DNA of 47,570 bases from Bryobacteraceae bacterium. Lineage in GTDB: Bacteria > Acidobacteriota > Terriglobia > Bryobacterales > Bryobacteraceae. A model generated the notes under the pieces. The model saw only the letters and a list, made by a program, of their open reading frames with translations. It was not told where the DNA came from and searched no databases. Location of the stretch: the NCBI GenBank assembly GCA_019748195.1, contig JAIEPW010000095.1, forward strand, positions 1 to 47,570, given 5' to 3'. How positions within the stretch are numbered: the first letter of the stretch is position 1; every line of letters starts with the position of its first letter. The position numbers and the translations under genes were made by a program. Shown piece after piece: positions 1 to 9,025 of the stretch.

Positions 1-681
1 GGCAGGCAACTGAGTTTCCTGTTGCGGATGGATCCCAGCGGCCCGAAGAGGGTGGACTTCGTGCTCGTCTACAAGCCAGCCGGCAGTTTTCTCGTGGGCG
101 AATCGCTTCCAACCTCGGCTGAGGTCGCCAGAACCGACGTTCTCAGACCCGTCTCTGGCCTCGCGATTCCGAAGGCTGTCGATGCTGAGAAGGCCCTTGA
201 CCCACTTCAGGAAATCCTGAACCGGCAGAAACTCGCCCAACTGCCCACCCTGTATGGAGGCAAGCCTCCAACAGTGACTGGAGAAGGCGATCGAGTTCGA
301 GCCGGCGTCTCCGAAGTCATCGATCAAGGGCGCACTGTGATGGTCCTCTTCTCGGTCGTCAATCCACAACCGAACGCGATCGAGATCATGCCTCCGCAGG
401 TGCAACTGGCCGGGAAGACACGGAAAGGCGCGGTGATTCGGAAGGACCGGTGGACGACCAGCGAGCAACTCCCGGTGCAGGACTTCCGATTGTCGCGGCG
501 GCGGCTCGGCCCTGGGGAGCGGGTGGATGGCGTGGTGGTGTTTTCACGGCCGGGGTTCAAGCAGTCGCACGAAAGCTTGCTTCTGCAAGTAGCCGAGAGC
601 GGAGCGGTGGACCGGCCGGCTCTGGCACCGATTGGATTTGGTGTTTCAGCAACTCGAGAGGAAACTTCTCATGGCCAATGA
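1..681 (+). CDS. VirB9/TrbG-like T4SS protein, 5'-partial
   Basis: The frame is open to the left edge of the window, so the N-terminus is missing; a TTG lies at 22 but the open frame continues through it. The visible part carries a beta-rich segment around VVNPQPNAIEIMPPQVQL followed by a basic stretch and ends with GFGVSATREETSHGQ. It resembles the C-terminal half of the VirB9-like protein encoded at 24112-25017: a strand pair, then a segment promising a surface-exposed proline, then a second strand pair. VirB9/TrbG proteins sit in the periplasm and outer membrane with VirB7 and VirB10 and form the outer-membrane core of the T4SS channel. It overlaps the start of the VirB10 gene by 11 bp, which supports co-translation. 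The family call rests on position and loose similarity only. Confidence 0.5.
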   Translation, partial: GRQLSFLLRMDPSGPKRVDFVLVYKPAGSFLVGESLPTSAEVARTDVLRPVSGLAIPKAVDAEKALDPLQEILNRQKLAQLPTLYGGKPPTVTGEGDRVRAGVSEVIDQGRTVMVLFSVVNPQPNAIEIMPPQVQLAGKTRKGAVIRKDRWTTSEQLPVQDFRLSRRRLGPGERVDGVVVFSRPGFKQSHESLLLQVAESGAVDRPALAPIGFGVSATREETSHGQ

Positions 682-2218
682 ACCTATCCCGCCGCGCGAT
701 CACGAAGAGGATGTCGCGGCCGACCTATCCAAGACGACGGCCGATCCGGGATCTCCCGGGCTGGAGGTTCCAGAAGTCGAGCCATCCGATCAGAATGCGA
801 AGAAGATCTCGCTGCTCGACAGGATTCGTGCCCGCTTTGGGTCGGTTCCGGAGAGCCGCGACCTGAAGTCGGCGGAGCGAACACGCGGGCTTGTCATTCT
901 TGTTGGAGCGAGCCTGGCGTGCCTGTTTCTATTTGTCGGGCTGTTCACTACGGACGCTGACAGCTCAAGAAAGCCGCGAGGAACGAGTCCCAATCTAGGA
1001 AGACCACCATCGGTCCCAGCAAGTCCGGAGGTCGCACAACGATCGGCGGTTCCTCAATTGAGCGTCAACCAGCAGCCGAATGAGGAGCCGAACGAATTGA
1101 CTGAACGGGATCTGCTCGGAACGATGAGGAATCGTGGGGCGGCGCTGCCACCTGACCCGCCGTCGGCCAGTCCCACCAAAGCACTGCCTTCACCCGCCAG
1201 GGATCTGGCATCGGCGAACTTCTCCGATCCCGCACTCATGGAGGCGTACCGCCGCCAGCACATAGCGCCGCCTCGACAGCCTAGCAATGTGACCAATTGG
1301 GAGCAGGCCATCTCGGAGTATGAAAGCCGCCAGCAGAAGCCGGCGATTGCGCAGCCTGTTGCTCCGCCCGTGAAGGAAGTCCCCCAGCTCGGGAAGTCCT
1401 CACTCGTTTTTGTGCGCTCGCAGACGGCCGTTACGGCTGGGGCGCAACAGGTTCGACCGGCGATCCGGCGCGTGGAAGGGCGGTATCTGCCGCAGGGGAC
1501 GGCGCTGATCGCACGACTTCAGCACGGAGTCAGTTCCGCGGCCAAAACTCCCGTGATCGCGGTCGTCGAGTACAACTACGAAGACAGTGGCCAAATTCTG
1601 ATACCGGCTGGGACGAGGGCTTACGGTGAACTCACAGGTGCCACACCACAGGGTTGGGTAACGCTCAAGTTCCATTCGCTGGAGTTCCCGAACGGCGAAG
1701 CTGAGGAGATTGCGGGGACCGCTCTCGGCATGCAGCGCCAGGCTTTGCGAGGAGAGGTGTCGGGTCAGAACCACGGCAAACGTTTCCTGACGCGGGCGCT
1801 TACAGGCGTGGGCACGATCGCGGCCTTTGCGGTTGGCGGGAGGGGGCTCACCGGCGGTATTGACAACTCGATCCTCCTTCGCGAGCGGATTGCTTCAAAC
1901 GTGGCGTTGGCGGGCGAGCAGGAGATGGCGCGCCTGGCGTACCAGCAAAACATCGTCGTGACGGTGCCGGCGAACACTAGGTTCTATCTCGTGTTGCATG
2001 AGGCGGAAGGTGGTCGATCCTCACGTTCGCAGGGTGCAGGACCATCTGGCGATCACCGCCAGACACCGGCAGCAACCTCCCAGACTGCGAGTCGGATGGG
2101 GCTGTCCGATCAAGAACTGGCGGAGATGATCGAGTTGCGCAATGAGATGCGGCAGATGAACCGCTTGCTGCAGATGAGCAATCCGAGGCAGGACCCTCCC
2201 CCACCTCCTCAGCCGTAA
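671..2218 (+). CDS. virB10: VirB10/TrbI-like T4SS core-channel protein
   Basis: 515 residues. The ATG at 671 is chosen over an upstream in-frame ATG at 632 because GAGAGGA lies just before it. A cytoplasmic N-terminus is followed by one membrane helix (about residues 73-92, GLVILVGASLACLFLFVGLF), a Pro/Ser/Gln-rich periplasmic linker to about 255, and a TrbI/VirB10 beta-barrel domain (about 270-445) with YLPQGTALIARL, ILIPAGTRAYGEL, the low-complexity Gly/Ala antenna region around TRALTGVGTIAAFAVGG, and IVVTVPANTRFYLVL. It ends in a polyproline tail. VirB10 spans both membranes, senses ATP use by the inner-membrane ATPases and gates the outer pore. It is the second gene of the transfer operon, overlapping the VirB9-like gene. 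Confidence 0.93.
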   Translation: MANEPIPPRDHEEDVAADLSKTTADPGSPGLEVPEVEPSDQNAKKISLLDRIRARFGSVPESRDLKSAERTRGLVILVGASLACLFLFVGLFTTDADSSRKPRGTSPNLGRPPSVPASPEVAQRSAVPQLSVNQQPNEEPNELTERDLLGTMRNRGAALPPDPPSASPTKALPSPARDLASANFSDPALMEAYRRQHIAPPRQPSNVTNWEQAISEYESRQQKPAIAQPVAPPVKEVPQLGKSSLVFVRSQTAVTAGAQQVRPAIRRVEGRYLPQGTALIARLQHGVSSAAKTPVIAVVEYNYEDSGQILIPAGTRAYGELTGATPQGWVTLKFHSLEFPNGEAEEIAGTALGMQRQALRGEVSGQNHGKRFLTRALTGVGTIAAFAVGGRGLTGGIDNSILLRERIASNVALAGEQEMARLAYQQNIVVTVPANTRFYLVLHEAEGGRSSRSQGAGPSGDHRQTPAATSQTASRMGLSDQELAEMIELRNEMRQMNRLLQMSNPRQDPPPPPQP

Positions 2219-2289
2219 GCTAGGATCAAACGATTTCAGGATTTCCGGCGAAGCGGCTATTCTGGGGGTGTTCGGAAGGAATACTCCGC

Positions 2290-4323
2290 ATGCCGCGAGC
2301 GGTCGGCTCCGAAGCTGGGAATTGGGGGCTGGCGTACTGGGTGGGCCAGCGCTTGCGCCGTGGTGTGGACGCGCTTGAGGACGAGACTGAGTTCCTGCGC
2401 GGCCGGATCCGTACGTCTACTCCCAGCGAGCGCTCTTCCTGGCTCTGGCGAGCTTCGTTCGGCACGGGGCTCGTAATTGCCGAATACTACTTCCTTTACC
2501 GAGTTCTGGATCGGCGCGACAGCGCGGTTGCTTTGGGCGTGAGTTGGGCCATTTTGTTCCTACTGCCTAAGCCGATCCCGAGGCTGGTGCTGGTGGCAGC
2601 CCGATCCTTAGCCTTTGTGACCGCTATCGCAGTGCTATCGGCTGCTCTCGACGCGATTGCTGGCGTGATCCCCGAGATTCGTCCCTGGAGTGCTGTTCTC
2701 TGGTTCGCTGCAATGGCGGCCCTGCTGATGTGGACTCTGTCGTCACTGCGGATACGAAGTCGAGGGGTAGCAACCAGCCAAGTAGTCCCTCCCTCGCCGG
2801 TTACGGTCAGTGTCGGGATCCCAAAGGTCCGCTTTGAGCATGTGGGGGGATCATCGGAAGCCAAACGGGAGATCGACGTCGTGGCGGGGAATCGCTTTCG
2901 CCGAGGAGGCCACGGAATTGTTCGAAATGGCGTGTTGCTTTACGGACCTCAAGGAACCGGCAAGAACCTCTTGGCGGAAGCCACAGCCGGGGAGTTCAAC
3001 GCGAATTTTCACCATGTGCGCTGCCCCGAACTGGTAAGCATGGGGATCGGCTCCACGGCAGGCGAAATCCGCCGGGTCTTCGAGATGGCAGCCCAAAAGA
3101 GGCCAGTCGTGCTGTTCCTAGACGAAGTCGATTCCATTGGCAGCAGAAAGCAGCCTCAAGGTGTCGGGACCGATGCCGGCGGTGGGGGGCGAGAATACAA
3201 CGCGGTCACCACGCAGCTTATGCAGTCGATCGACCGCTATCGATCCTTGGATGGCCTGCTGATCATGGCGGCGACAAACAGCCTCGACGGACTCGATCCG
3301 ACGCTCATTCGCGACGGCCGCTTCGACTTGAAGTTGAGACTCGACCTCCCGAACCGGGCAGAACGCGAGGCCATCCTTACGAGCATGCTGAAGACAGGTG
3401 CTCATGCTGCGCCGACGATTGCGGAGATTGCGCGGCGGACGCCGGGGTGGAGTCCTGCACGGTTACGTGCACTGATTGACCGAGCCATCCTGCAGGCCGG
3501 CGGACGTCCCGTCACGGACGAGGACCTTCTGGCGGCGCTCGAGGAGTCCGGAGGTAAGGATCGCCCTCAGGTCGAATCCGTGAGCTGGGATGACGTTGTC
3601 CTTCCGGGTCCGGTGCTTTCCGATATCAAGGCGATTCTCCGGCTGCTCGTGCCTGGAATTGCGCAGCAACTCGGGGTCCCTCCGCCGACCGGCCTGGTGC
3701 TCGTTGGGCAACCCGGAACCGGCAAGACCTTGGCGGCGCGTCTGATCGCCTCCCAAGCGAACCGTAGCTTCTACGCCATCACGCCGAGCGATGTCCTGTC
3801 GGACGCTGTGGGCGGTTCGGTCAGAAGACTCACAGATGTCTTCGCCCGGGCGCGGGAACACGCGCCCTCAATCCTGTTCTTCGACGAGATGGACGCGCTT
3901 TTTCCATCGGCTTCCGGCTATGGAAGCCACCACGATGTTCAGTTGTTGGAGCAGGCGCTTATCGAGGTCAGCGAGCTTCGATCCGAGCATCAGGTCTTCC
4001 TGATTGGGACAACCAATGACCTTTCTCGGATCGACCCTCGAATTCTGCGAGGCGGGCGGTTCAGCGAGAAGATCGAGATCGGATTGCCGGACAATGATGG
4101 GTACCGTCGCCTCCTGGAGATGAACTTCGGACCCACTCAGTTGGCCTCCGACCTCACCACTCCGAAGCTTGTGGAAATGGTGCTGGGGCTTAGCCCGGCC
4201 GAGATCACCGCCGTTGTCACAGCCGCCAAGCGCTTCGCACTGGCCAGGACTCCCGAACACGCGACTGCGCTGCTGCCTATCGAAAAGAAGGACGTCGAGC
4301 AGGCCATCGCTCGCGTCCGGTAG
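2290..4323 (+). CDS. Membrane-anchored tandem AAA+ ATPase of the T4SS operon
   Basis: 677 residues. About four hydrophobic helices (roughly 56-72, 80-94, 104-125, 133-152) precede two classical AAA+ modules. Module 1: GPQGTGKN at 219-226, VLFLDEVDS at 274-282, sensor-1 AATNS near 328-332, arginine region IRDGRFD at 340-346. Module 2: GQPGTGKT at 473-480, ILFFDEMDA at 528-536, TTND at 574-577, ILRGGRF at 585-591. The first Walker A ends GKN instead of GKT/S, so module 1 may be a weak or structural ATPase. No zinc-protease motif (HExxH) follows, so it is not FtsH. The architecture recalls Cdc48/FtsH-type remodelers. It lies between VirB10 and the pilin-like genes, where it could supply energy or quality control for pilus or channel assembly. 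The ATPase assignment is firm; the role is inferred. Confidence 0.85.
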   Translation: MPRAVGSEAGNWGLAYWVGQRLRRGVDALEDETEFLRGRIRTSTPSERSSWLWRASFGTGLVIAEYYFLYRVLDRRDSAVALGVSWAILFLLPKPIPRLVLVAARSLAFVTAIAVLSAALDAIAGVIPEIRPWSAVLWFAAMAALLMWTLSSLRIRSRGVATSQVVPPSPVTVSVGIPKVRFEHVGGSSEAKREIDVVAGNRFRRGGHGIVRNGVLLYGPQGTGKNLLAEATAGEFNANFHHVRCPELVSMGIGSTAGEIRRVFEMAAQKRPVVLFLDEVDSIGSRKQPQGVGTDAGGGGREYNAVTTQLMQSIDRYRSLDGLLIMAATNSLDGLDPTLIRDGRFDLKLRLDLPNRAEREAILTSMLKTGAHAAPTIAEIARRTPGWSPARLRALIDRAILQAGGRPVTDEDLLAALEESGGKDRPQVESVSWDDVVLPGPVLSDIKAILRLLVPGIAQQLGVPPPTGLVLVGQPGTGKTLAARLIASQANRSFYAITPSDVLSDAVGGSVRRLTDVFARAREHAPSILFFDEMDALFPSASGYGSHHDVQLLEQALIEVSELRSEHQVFLIGTTNDLSRIDPRILRGGRFSEKIEIGLPDNDGYRRLLEMNFGPTQLASDLTTPKLVEMVLGLSPAEITAVVTAAKRFALARTPEHATALLPIEKKDVEQAIARVR

Positions 4324-4415
4324 CCGGATTCCACCAACTCGCTTCCGGAATCTGCAATCGCACCTTATTCTGCCTCCCAAGTTCATGCTTGCGCGTGAGC
4401 CCATCTCAGATCTGG

Positions 4416-4427
4416 GAGGTAAACCTC
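4416..4427 (+). promoter_or_regulatory. Palindrome covering the ribosome binding site of the VirB2-like gene
   Basis: GAGGTAAACCTC is a perfect 12-bp dyad that includes the Shine-Dalgarno GGGAGGT and ends two bases before the ATG at 4429. A short hairpin here could hide the ribosome binding site. The stem is only 4-5 bp, so this is tentative. Confidence 0.3.
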
Positions 4428-4428
4428 A

Positions 4429-4794
4429 ATGATTAGACTCCTGGGTGACCGGCGTTCGGCCGCAATGCTGCTGGCTGCCGTTCTCCTGCTTCTCACAAGC
4501 ACACACGCTGTCTTGCTGGCCCAGAACCTTGGCGCGGCGCCCCAGACAAACGTCGCCGTCCAAGGTCAGACCGGTGCTCAGCCGGAAGGCGCGTTCCTCA
4601 ACCTCGTCAACTGGATCGGAAACGTCATCGCTCCGGTTGGCGCTGGCCTGGCGCTCGCCGGGGGACTGGTGTCCTACATCTCCGGGCGCGGCGTCATGCG
4701 GTACGTCGTGACGGCGCTCGGTTGTCTCGCTGTGTCGGGCGTCACCCGCCTGCTCGAGTTCTGGATCGCGCAGGGCGGCGGAGGTGTTTCTTAG
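4429..4794 (+). CDS. VirB2/TrbC-like pilin subunit
   Basis: 121 residues. An N-terminal signal/membrane helix (about 12-31) ends near THAVLLAQ. A mature region follows with two hydrophobic helices joined by a short basic loop (YISGRGVMRY). The mature part has a diagnostic unit: LVNWIGNVIAPVGAGLALAG, then loop, then second helix ending RLLEFWIAQGGGGVS. This size and layout match VirB2/TrbC major pilins, which polymerise in the inner membrane into the conjugative pilus. The same unit recurs twice in the protein at 5542-5997, where the end FFIAQGTGGVS is nearly identical, so the two genes are paralogous. It is the first of three consecutive membrane genes before VirB3. Confidence 0.75.
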   Translation: MIRLLGDRRSAAMLLAAVLLLLTSTHAVLLAQNLGAAPQTNVAVQGQTGAQPEGAFLNLVNWIGNVIAPVGAGLALAGGLVSYISGRGVMRYVVTALGCLAVSGVTRLLEFWIAQGGGGVS

Positions 4795-4863
4795 CCCGCG
4801 TACGGACTGGGGCCGGGGGCGATAGTCAGACCGGCGCTCCCGGCTTCTGCAAGAGGACATCCC

Positions 4864-5526
4864 ATGCCAACTCTTCTCTACGACGTGATGCGAGTGCTCC
4901 TGCTGCTGACAGGACCTGCGGCGTTCATCTGCCTCTTGAACGCCGGCATCGCATTGCGCAAAGAGGGAGGCACGGTCTTCTGGATTGGAGGCGGATTCTC
5001 GAAATGGATGCTCTGGGCGGTGATCTTCCTTGGCCTGGAGCCGACGCTGACGTGGTTTCAGTTTCTCGGCATACCGGTCTTCTTTCCTCCGGGTTTCGCG
5101 ATTGGCACACCCTGGTTGGCCAACATCCAGCAAGGAGTCGCGACCTTCGTGAACTCATTCATCGTCGCGCGGATCGCACCTGTCGCCGCCGCGTACTTCG
5201 TCGTCAGGGCGGTGTTGGATACCGCATCTGGCTCAGGGCCGTTGCCCTCGCTGCTCAGCGCCATGTTCCTGCTCGCCATTTCCAGTACGCATGCTCTCAT
5301 CGATGCCTGGACTCCGGTCGGGAACCGGTTCTCCGTCGCATTGGGCCTGGAGACGATGTGGACATACCTCGCGAGCCGCATCATGCCTATCGCGGCGGGA
5401 CTGGCGATCTGTGGGGCTATCGTCCAGTTCGCTTTCAATCGGCCCGGATACCTCCGGCTTGTCGCCTGCGCGGGCGGCTTCCTAACCGTGAGTGCGCTTT
5501 GGATTCTGATCAACCGGATGATGTGA
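4864..5526 (+). CDS. Polytopic T4SS membrane protein with VirB2-like units
   Basis: 220 residues with about six hydrophobic helices and no soluble domain. Two internal segments resemble the VirB2 unit of the flanking genes: IARIAPVAAAYFVVRAVL in the middle, and IMPIAAGLAICGAIVQFAF followed by a loop and a Leu/Val-rich helix at the C-terminus. An N-terminal hairpin (residues 1-60) is added. I do not know a named T4SS component of this form. It sits between two VirB2-like genes and before VirB3, so it is probably a structural or assembly partner of the pilin in the inner membrane. The repeat relationship is visible but weak in identity. Confidence 0.7.
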   Translation: MPTLLYDVMRVLLLLTGPAAFICLLNAGIALRKEGGTVFWIGGGFSKWMLWAVIFLGLEPTLTWFQFLGIPVFFPPGFAIGTPWLANIQQGVATFVNSFIVARIAPVAAAYFVVRAVLDTASGSGPLPSLLSAMFLLAISSTHALIDAWTPVGNRFSVALGLETMWTYLASRIMPIAAGLAICGAIVQFAFNRPGYLRLVACAGGFLTVSALWILINRMM

Positions 5527-5541
5527 CACGCGAGAGAACTC

Positions 5542-5997
5542 ATGGACTTCCTGACCGGACTCACCAATCTGACGAACTGGTTCGGCAACGTCATCATGCC
5601 GACGCTCGCGGGCCTGTTATTCGTGGTCTCCGTGCTCCGGTTCTCGCGCGGCGGCTCCCATCAGTACTCCATGTACGCAGGCTTCGCAGCCCTGATGGTG
5701 TCCGGCCTGCTGAGAGCGATCGAACGCTTCGCTCTGCAGCGGGCTTGGAACGATCCGGACGCGATCTGGATCACGCTGTTGGGCCTGGTCAACTGGTCCG
5801 CCAATGTATTTCTGCCGCTCTACGGTGTGCTGCAAATCGTTATCGGGGTGATGCACTTCGGTGGTATGGGCTTTCGGATCTACCCCGGTGCACCGTGGGC
5901 GCGCCATATCTTCTCCGCCATGATCTGCTTCGGGCTGTCGGGGGTCCTGCGGTTGGCCGAGTTTTTCATCGCTCAGGGAACGGGAGGCGTGAGTTGA
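5542..5997 (+). CDS. Tandem-duplicated VirB2-like membrane protein
   Basis: 151 residues made of two copies of the same two-helix unit. Copy 1 starts LTNLTNWFGNVIMPTLAGLL and ends GLLRAIERF. Copy 2 starts LGLVNWSANVFLPLYGVL and ends GVLRLAEFFIAQGTGGVS. Copy 2 closely matches the end of the pilin-like protein at 4429-4794 (EFWIAQGGGGVS). There is no clear N-terminal signal peptide, unlike that protein. The gene starts 15 bp after the preceding stop. A fused dimer of pilin units could cap or anchor the pilus, or replace a heterodimer. That role is inference; the duplication is seen directly. Confidence 0.75.
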   Translation: MDFLTGLTNLTNWFGNVIMPTLAGLLFVVSVLRFSRGGSHQYSMYAGFAALMVSGLLRAIERFALQRAWNDPDAIWITLLGLVNWSANVFLPLYGVLQIVIGVMHFGGMGFRIYPGAPWARHIFSAMICFGLSGVLRLAEFFIAQGTGGVS

Positions 5998-6001
5998 GGC
6001 C

Positions 6002-6328
6002 ATGGCAATCGAAGTGACACCGGTTCATCGAAACCTGCACCAACGCGTGACGTTCTTCTACCTCGAATTCGAGGACCTGTTCATCGTGATCGGGTTGGCC
6101 GCCTTCATGAACATCTTCGGGCGGTTCCTGAATCGCGAAATGCACGGCATCCCGTTGGGGGTCGTGCTGCAATACGTCGTTCCCCTGATCGCCGTGCCGG
6201 TGCTGATGCTCTTCAAGTACGGCAAGCCGCGCGGGTATCTGCGCGATCTACTGGTCTGGCACGCCAAGCCTCACATCTACTGTGGACTCGAACCTGACCG
6301 GGAGTTCTATTCGGAGTTCTTGCGCTAG
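6002..6328 (+). CDS. virB3: VirB3/TrbD-like inner-membrane protein
   Basis: 108 residues, typical of VirB3. The N-terminus (VTPVHRNLHQR) is short and cytoplasmic, followed by two hydrophobic segments (about 22-42 and 52-72) and a conserved polar C-terminus (KYGKPRGYLRDLLVWHAKP). It begins four bases after the previous stop and ends nine bases before the VirB4 start, with an AGGAGG site for VirB4 in that gap. VirB3 docks on VirB4 at the inner membrane and is often translationally coupled or even fused to it. The position directly before virB4 supports the call. Confidence 0.85.
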   Translation: MAIEVTPVHRNLHQRVTFFYLEFEDLFIVIGLAAFMNIFGRFLNREMHGIPLGVVLQYVVPLIAVPVLMLFKYGKPRGYLRDLLVWHAKPHIYCGLEPDREFYSEFLR

Positions 6329-6337
6329 GAGGATTCA

Positions 6338-9025
6338 ATGCCAGTCACTGCGGCTAAACACGAAGAATCGCTGCGACGGCCGGCGCTGTGCGAGTTGCTG
6401 CCGGTGCGGGAGTACCTCGACGGAGTGATGGTGCAGGTGGACGGGAGCCTCGTCGCCGGTTATGAACTCGGCGGGATCAACGGGTTCTACCACGATGACG
6501 AGATGCGGAACCGCTCAAAGCACGCGCTCGAAGCACTCATCCGGTCGCTGCCGGAACGCTCCATGCGCCTTCAGATGCGATTTGAAATCGCAGAAGGCAT
6601 CGGGGATGTGCGCGGGGCCTATCCCCAGTTGAATCGGAACGAAAACTCCGTGCTCCAGGCAATTGACCGCGAACGGATGGAGCGCTGGGACATGAACGAA
6701 CGCCGAGGGCATTATCTGCGCCATCTACTCCACGCCTACTTCGTCTGGAACCCTCAGATCCACCATGAACTGGCAGATCGCCTTCAAGGCAAGAAGCGCA
6801 ACCTGTTCAGCTTGTCGGTCGAAAAATGCGTCGATCGTGCGCGGAGAGAGCATGAGGACCTGCTCTCGGAGTTCGGGAGCCTGCTGGCCGGCGTTGAGCA
6901 GACATTCGTCTCCACCGGGATGGAGGTTCGCAGGTTGTCCGATGACGAGATGTTCCTGGAAGCCAAGCGTGCCCTCAACCCTGCGGCTGAGGACCGGAGT
7001 CCCATGCGTCGAGCCGACTACGCACTCCACTACCGAAGCGCCCGGAGCCAGGTTGCCAACACCAGCATTGAGGACGAGCAGGAGAACTTCATCCAGGTGG
7101 GCGGGCTCCTCTACACGCTCGTGAGCCTGAAGGATCTCCCGGACGGTACGTTTCCCGGCATCCTGCGCGAATTGATGGTGCTCGACTTCCCCATCATCGT
7201 CAGCGCTGAGGTCACAATCCCGGACCAGGCGAAGATCCTCGAACACTTCAAGGGCCGTCTCCGGCGCATGCAGGCCGCTCAACGCGACTCGAACGGCGGG
7301 TTCAAGATCAACGTCGAAGCGCAGGTCGCGCAGAACCAGCTTCAAGAGGTTCTCCAGGCAGTCATCTCGTCATCGCTCAAGGTCTGTAACTACTCACTCG
7401 TGATCGCGGTTCGAACGTCGAAGCCCATCGTGAGCCGGGCTGACCTCGACGAGGCTCAGCGAACGCTCAACGACCGGAGGCAGCGAGTGATCCATGCCGT
7501 CACGCGAATGAACGGCGCGAGGGCGATTCCTGAATCGCTCGCGCAACGCCGGCTGCTCATCGGGACACTGCCGGGCATGGCCCAGGAGAACAAGCGGGAT
7601 CTGAGCTGCCTCACTCTCCACGCTGCGGACCTGCTCCCCATTGAGACGCCCTGGCAGGGCACGCCGCAGTCTCCGCTCATGCTGCTCGAAACGCCGTACC
7701 GGCAACTGATTCCGTTCTCGCCCTATGACCCTTCAGTCGGCGACGCCAACATGCTCTTCATGGCGAAGTCCGGAGGAGGGAAGACCTTCATGGCGCAAGT
7801 GTTCCTGTTGATGATGGCGCGCGCGAATCCGCTGATCTCCATCGTGGAGCGAGGCGACTCATACCGGCCCTTGGTGGAAGTCATGGGTGGCCGGGTGATC
7901 GAGGTTGACCTGGAAGGAACGGAGACGTTGAACCCGTGGGACCTGCCACCCGGCCAGATCCAACCCACGAAGGACAAGATCGCGTTTCTGAAGAATCTGA
8001 CCCGGCACATGATCGGCGATCTTGGGCAGTCCGATACCTCCATCCTCGACAACATCCTTTCGGAGGCAATTGCGAGGGTCTACAAGCGTGCGGCGGTCCG
8101 AGTCGACAACAAGACACCCACCTACACGGATCTTCGAAACGAGCTTTCGACCTGGACCGACGAGGAGCGGATTGAGCACATCCGTGAACTGGCCCTACTG
8201 GCCTCGGTGGCGCTTCGCCAATGGACGGGCGAGAAGGGCGTCTACTCGAAGCTCTTTGACCGGCACACGACGATCCGAACCGACGCAAACTGGCTTTTCT
8301 TCAACACCGAGGGCTTGAGCTCCGACCCACGGCTTGAGACCGCGATGAGCATGCTGATCGCACAGGCCATGTCGGAGCGGGCTTCCGGGAGATCAGGCCA
8401 GCCGTCCATCACGGTGCTGGACGAGTGCTGGTCGCTGCTCGAATCGCCGGTGCTTGCCGACTGCGTGGTTCAACTCTTCCGGACGGCCAGGAAGCGAGGG
8501 GCGAGCGTTTGGGGCATCTCGCAGACATTGGAGGATTTCGTCGGCACCAAGCAGCGCCCGAAAGAACATGGCGCCGGCATCCTGAGGAACACGTCGGTGA
8601 AGGTCATCGGCCAACAACCCGGAGACGTCAGCCCTTTGGTTGAGCACCTTGCGTTGAACGAGGTCGCGCTGAGTGAGATCAAGCGCTTTGCGGCACCGCG
8701 CAAGGGGCGTAGCGCCGAAGTCTTGCTTGTGCTCGGTGAGAAGTCCGAGACCACGCAGACTATTCGCCTGGTGCCAACTCCGATTGACTACTGGATTGCC
8801 ACGACCTACCCGAGGGAGCGCGCGTTTCGTGCGTACTTCCTCGGTCAGGATCGGCATCGGGACCGCACCCTCATCGAGATCTACCGTGAACTGGGCGAGC
8901 GGTTCCCTAATGGACTGGCCGATGTAGAGCCACTCCCGGAGGAGCTTTCGGGGAGCGTTCAGATGGCTGCAGCCGTCAAGCGGCGGTTGATAGGACTGCC
9001 GGCAACAGGAGGCGACCGTGTTTGA
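6338..9025 (+). CDS. virB4: VirB4/TrbE-type T4SS ATPase
   Basis: 895 residues, close to the usual TrbE/VirB4 length. An N-terminal docking domain occupies about the first 400 residues. The C-terminal RecA-like domain has Walker A AKSGGGKT at 476-483 and Walker B ITVLDECW with D695/E696. The VirB4-typical segment after Walker B (FRTARKRGASVWGISQTLEDF) is present, followed by NTSVKVIGQQ. VirB4 is the universal ATPase at the cytoplasmic base of T4SS and drives pilus biogenesis and substrate transfer together with VirD4. The gene sits after virB3 and overlaps the next gene by 8 bp. Confidence 0.96.
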   Translation: MPVTAAKHEESLRRPALCELLPVREYLDGVMVQVDGSLVAGYELGGINGFYHDDEMRNRSKHALEALIRSLPERSMRLQMRFEIAEGIGDVRGAYPQLNRNENSVLQAIDRERMERWDMNERRGHYLRHLLHAYFVWNPQIHHELADRLQGKKRNLFSLSVEKCVDRARREHEDLLSEFGSLLAGVEQTFVSTGMEVRRLSDDEMFLEAKRALNPAAEDRSPMRRADYALHYRSARSQVANTSIEDEQENFIQVGGLLYTLVSLKDLPDGTFPGILRELMVLDFPIIVSAEVTIPDQAKILEHFKGRLRRMQAAQRDSNGGFKINVEAQVAQNQLQEVLQAVISSSLKVCNYSLVIAVRTSKPIVSRADLDEAQRTLNDRRQRVIHAVTRMNGARAIPESLAQRRLLIGTLPGMAQENKRDLSCLTLHAADLLPIETPWQGTPQSPLMLLETPYRQLIPFSPYDPSVGDANMLFMAKSGGGKTFMAQVFLLMMARANPLISIVERGDSYRPLVEVMGGRVIEVDLEGTETLNPWDLPPGQIQPTKDKIAFLKNLTRHMIGDLGQSDTSILDNILSEAIARVYKRAAVRVDNKTPTYTDLRNELSTWTDEERIEHIRELALLASVALRQWTGEKGVYSKLFDRHTTIRTDANWLFFNTEGLSSDPRLETAMSMLIAQAMSERASGRSGQPSITVLDECWSLLESPVLADCVVQLFRTARKRGASVWGISQTLEDFVGTKQRPKEHGAGILRNTSVKVIGQQPGDVSPLVEHLALNEVALSEIKRFAAPRKGRSAEVLLVLGEKSETTQTIRLVPTPIDYWIATTYPRERAFRAYFLGQDRHRDRTLIEIYRELGERFPNGLADVEPLPEELSGSVQMAAAVKRRLIGLPATGGDRV

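Noticed and set aside
2290-4323. FtsH protease
   Set aside because: Two AAA modules and no HExxH zinc-protease domain.
4722-6017. 431-residue plus-strand frame over the pilin-like genes
   Set aside because: Arg/Pro-rich and without motifs; the other frame gives three membrane proteins with shared units and ribosome binding sites.
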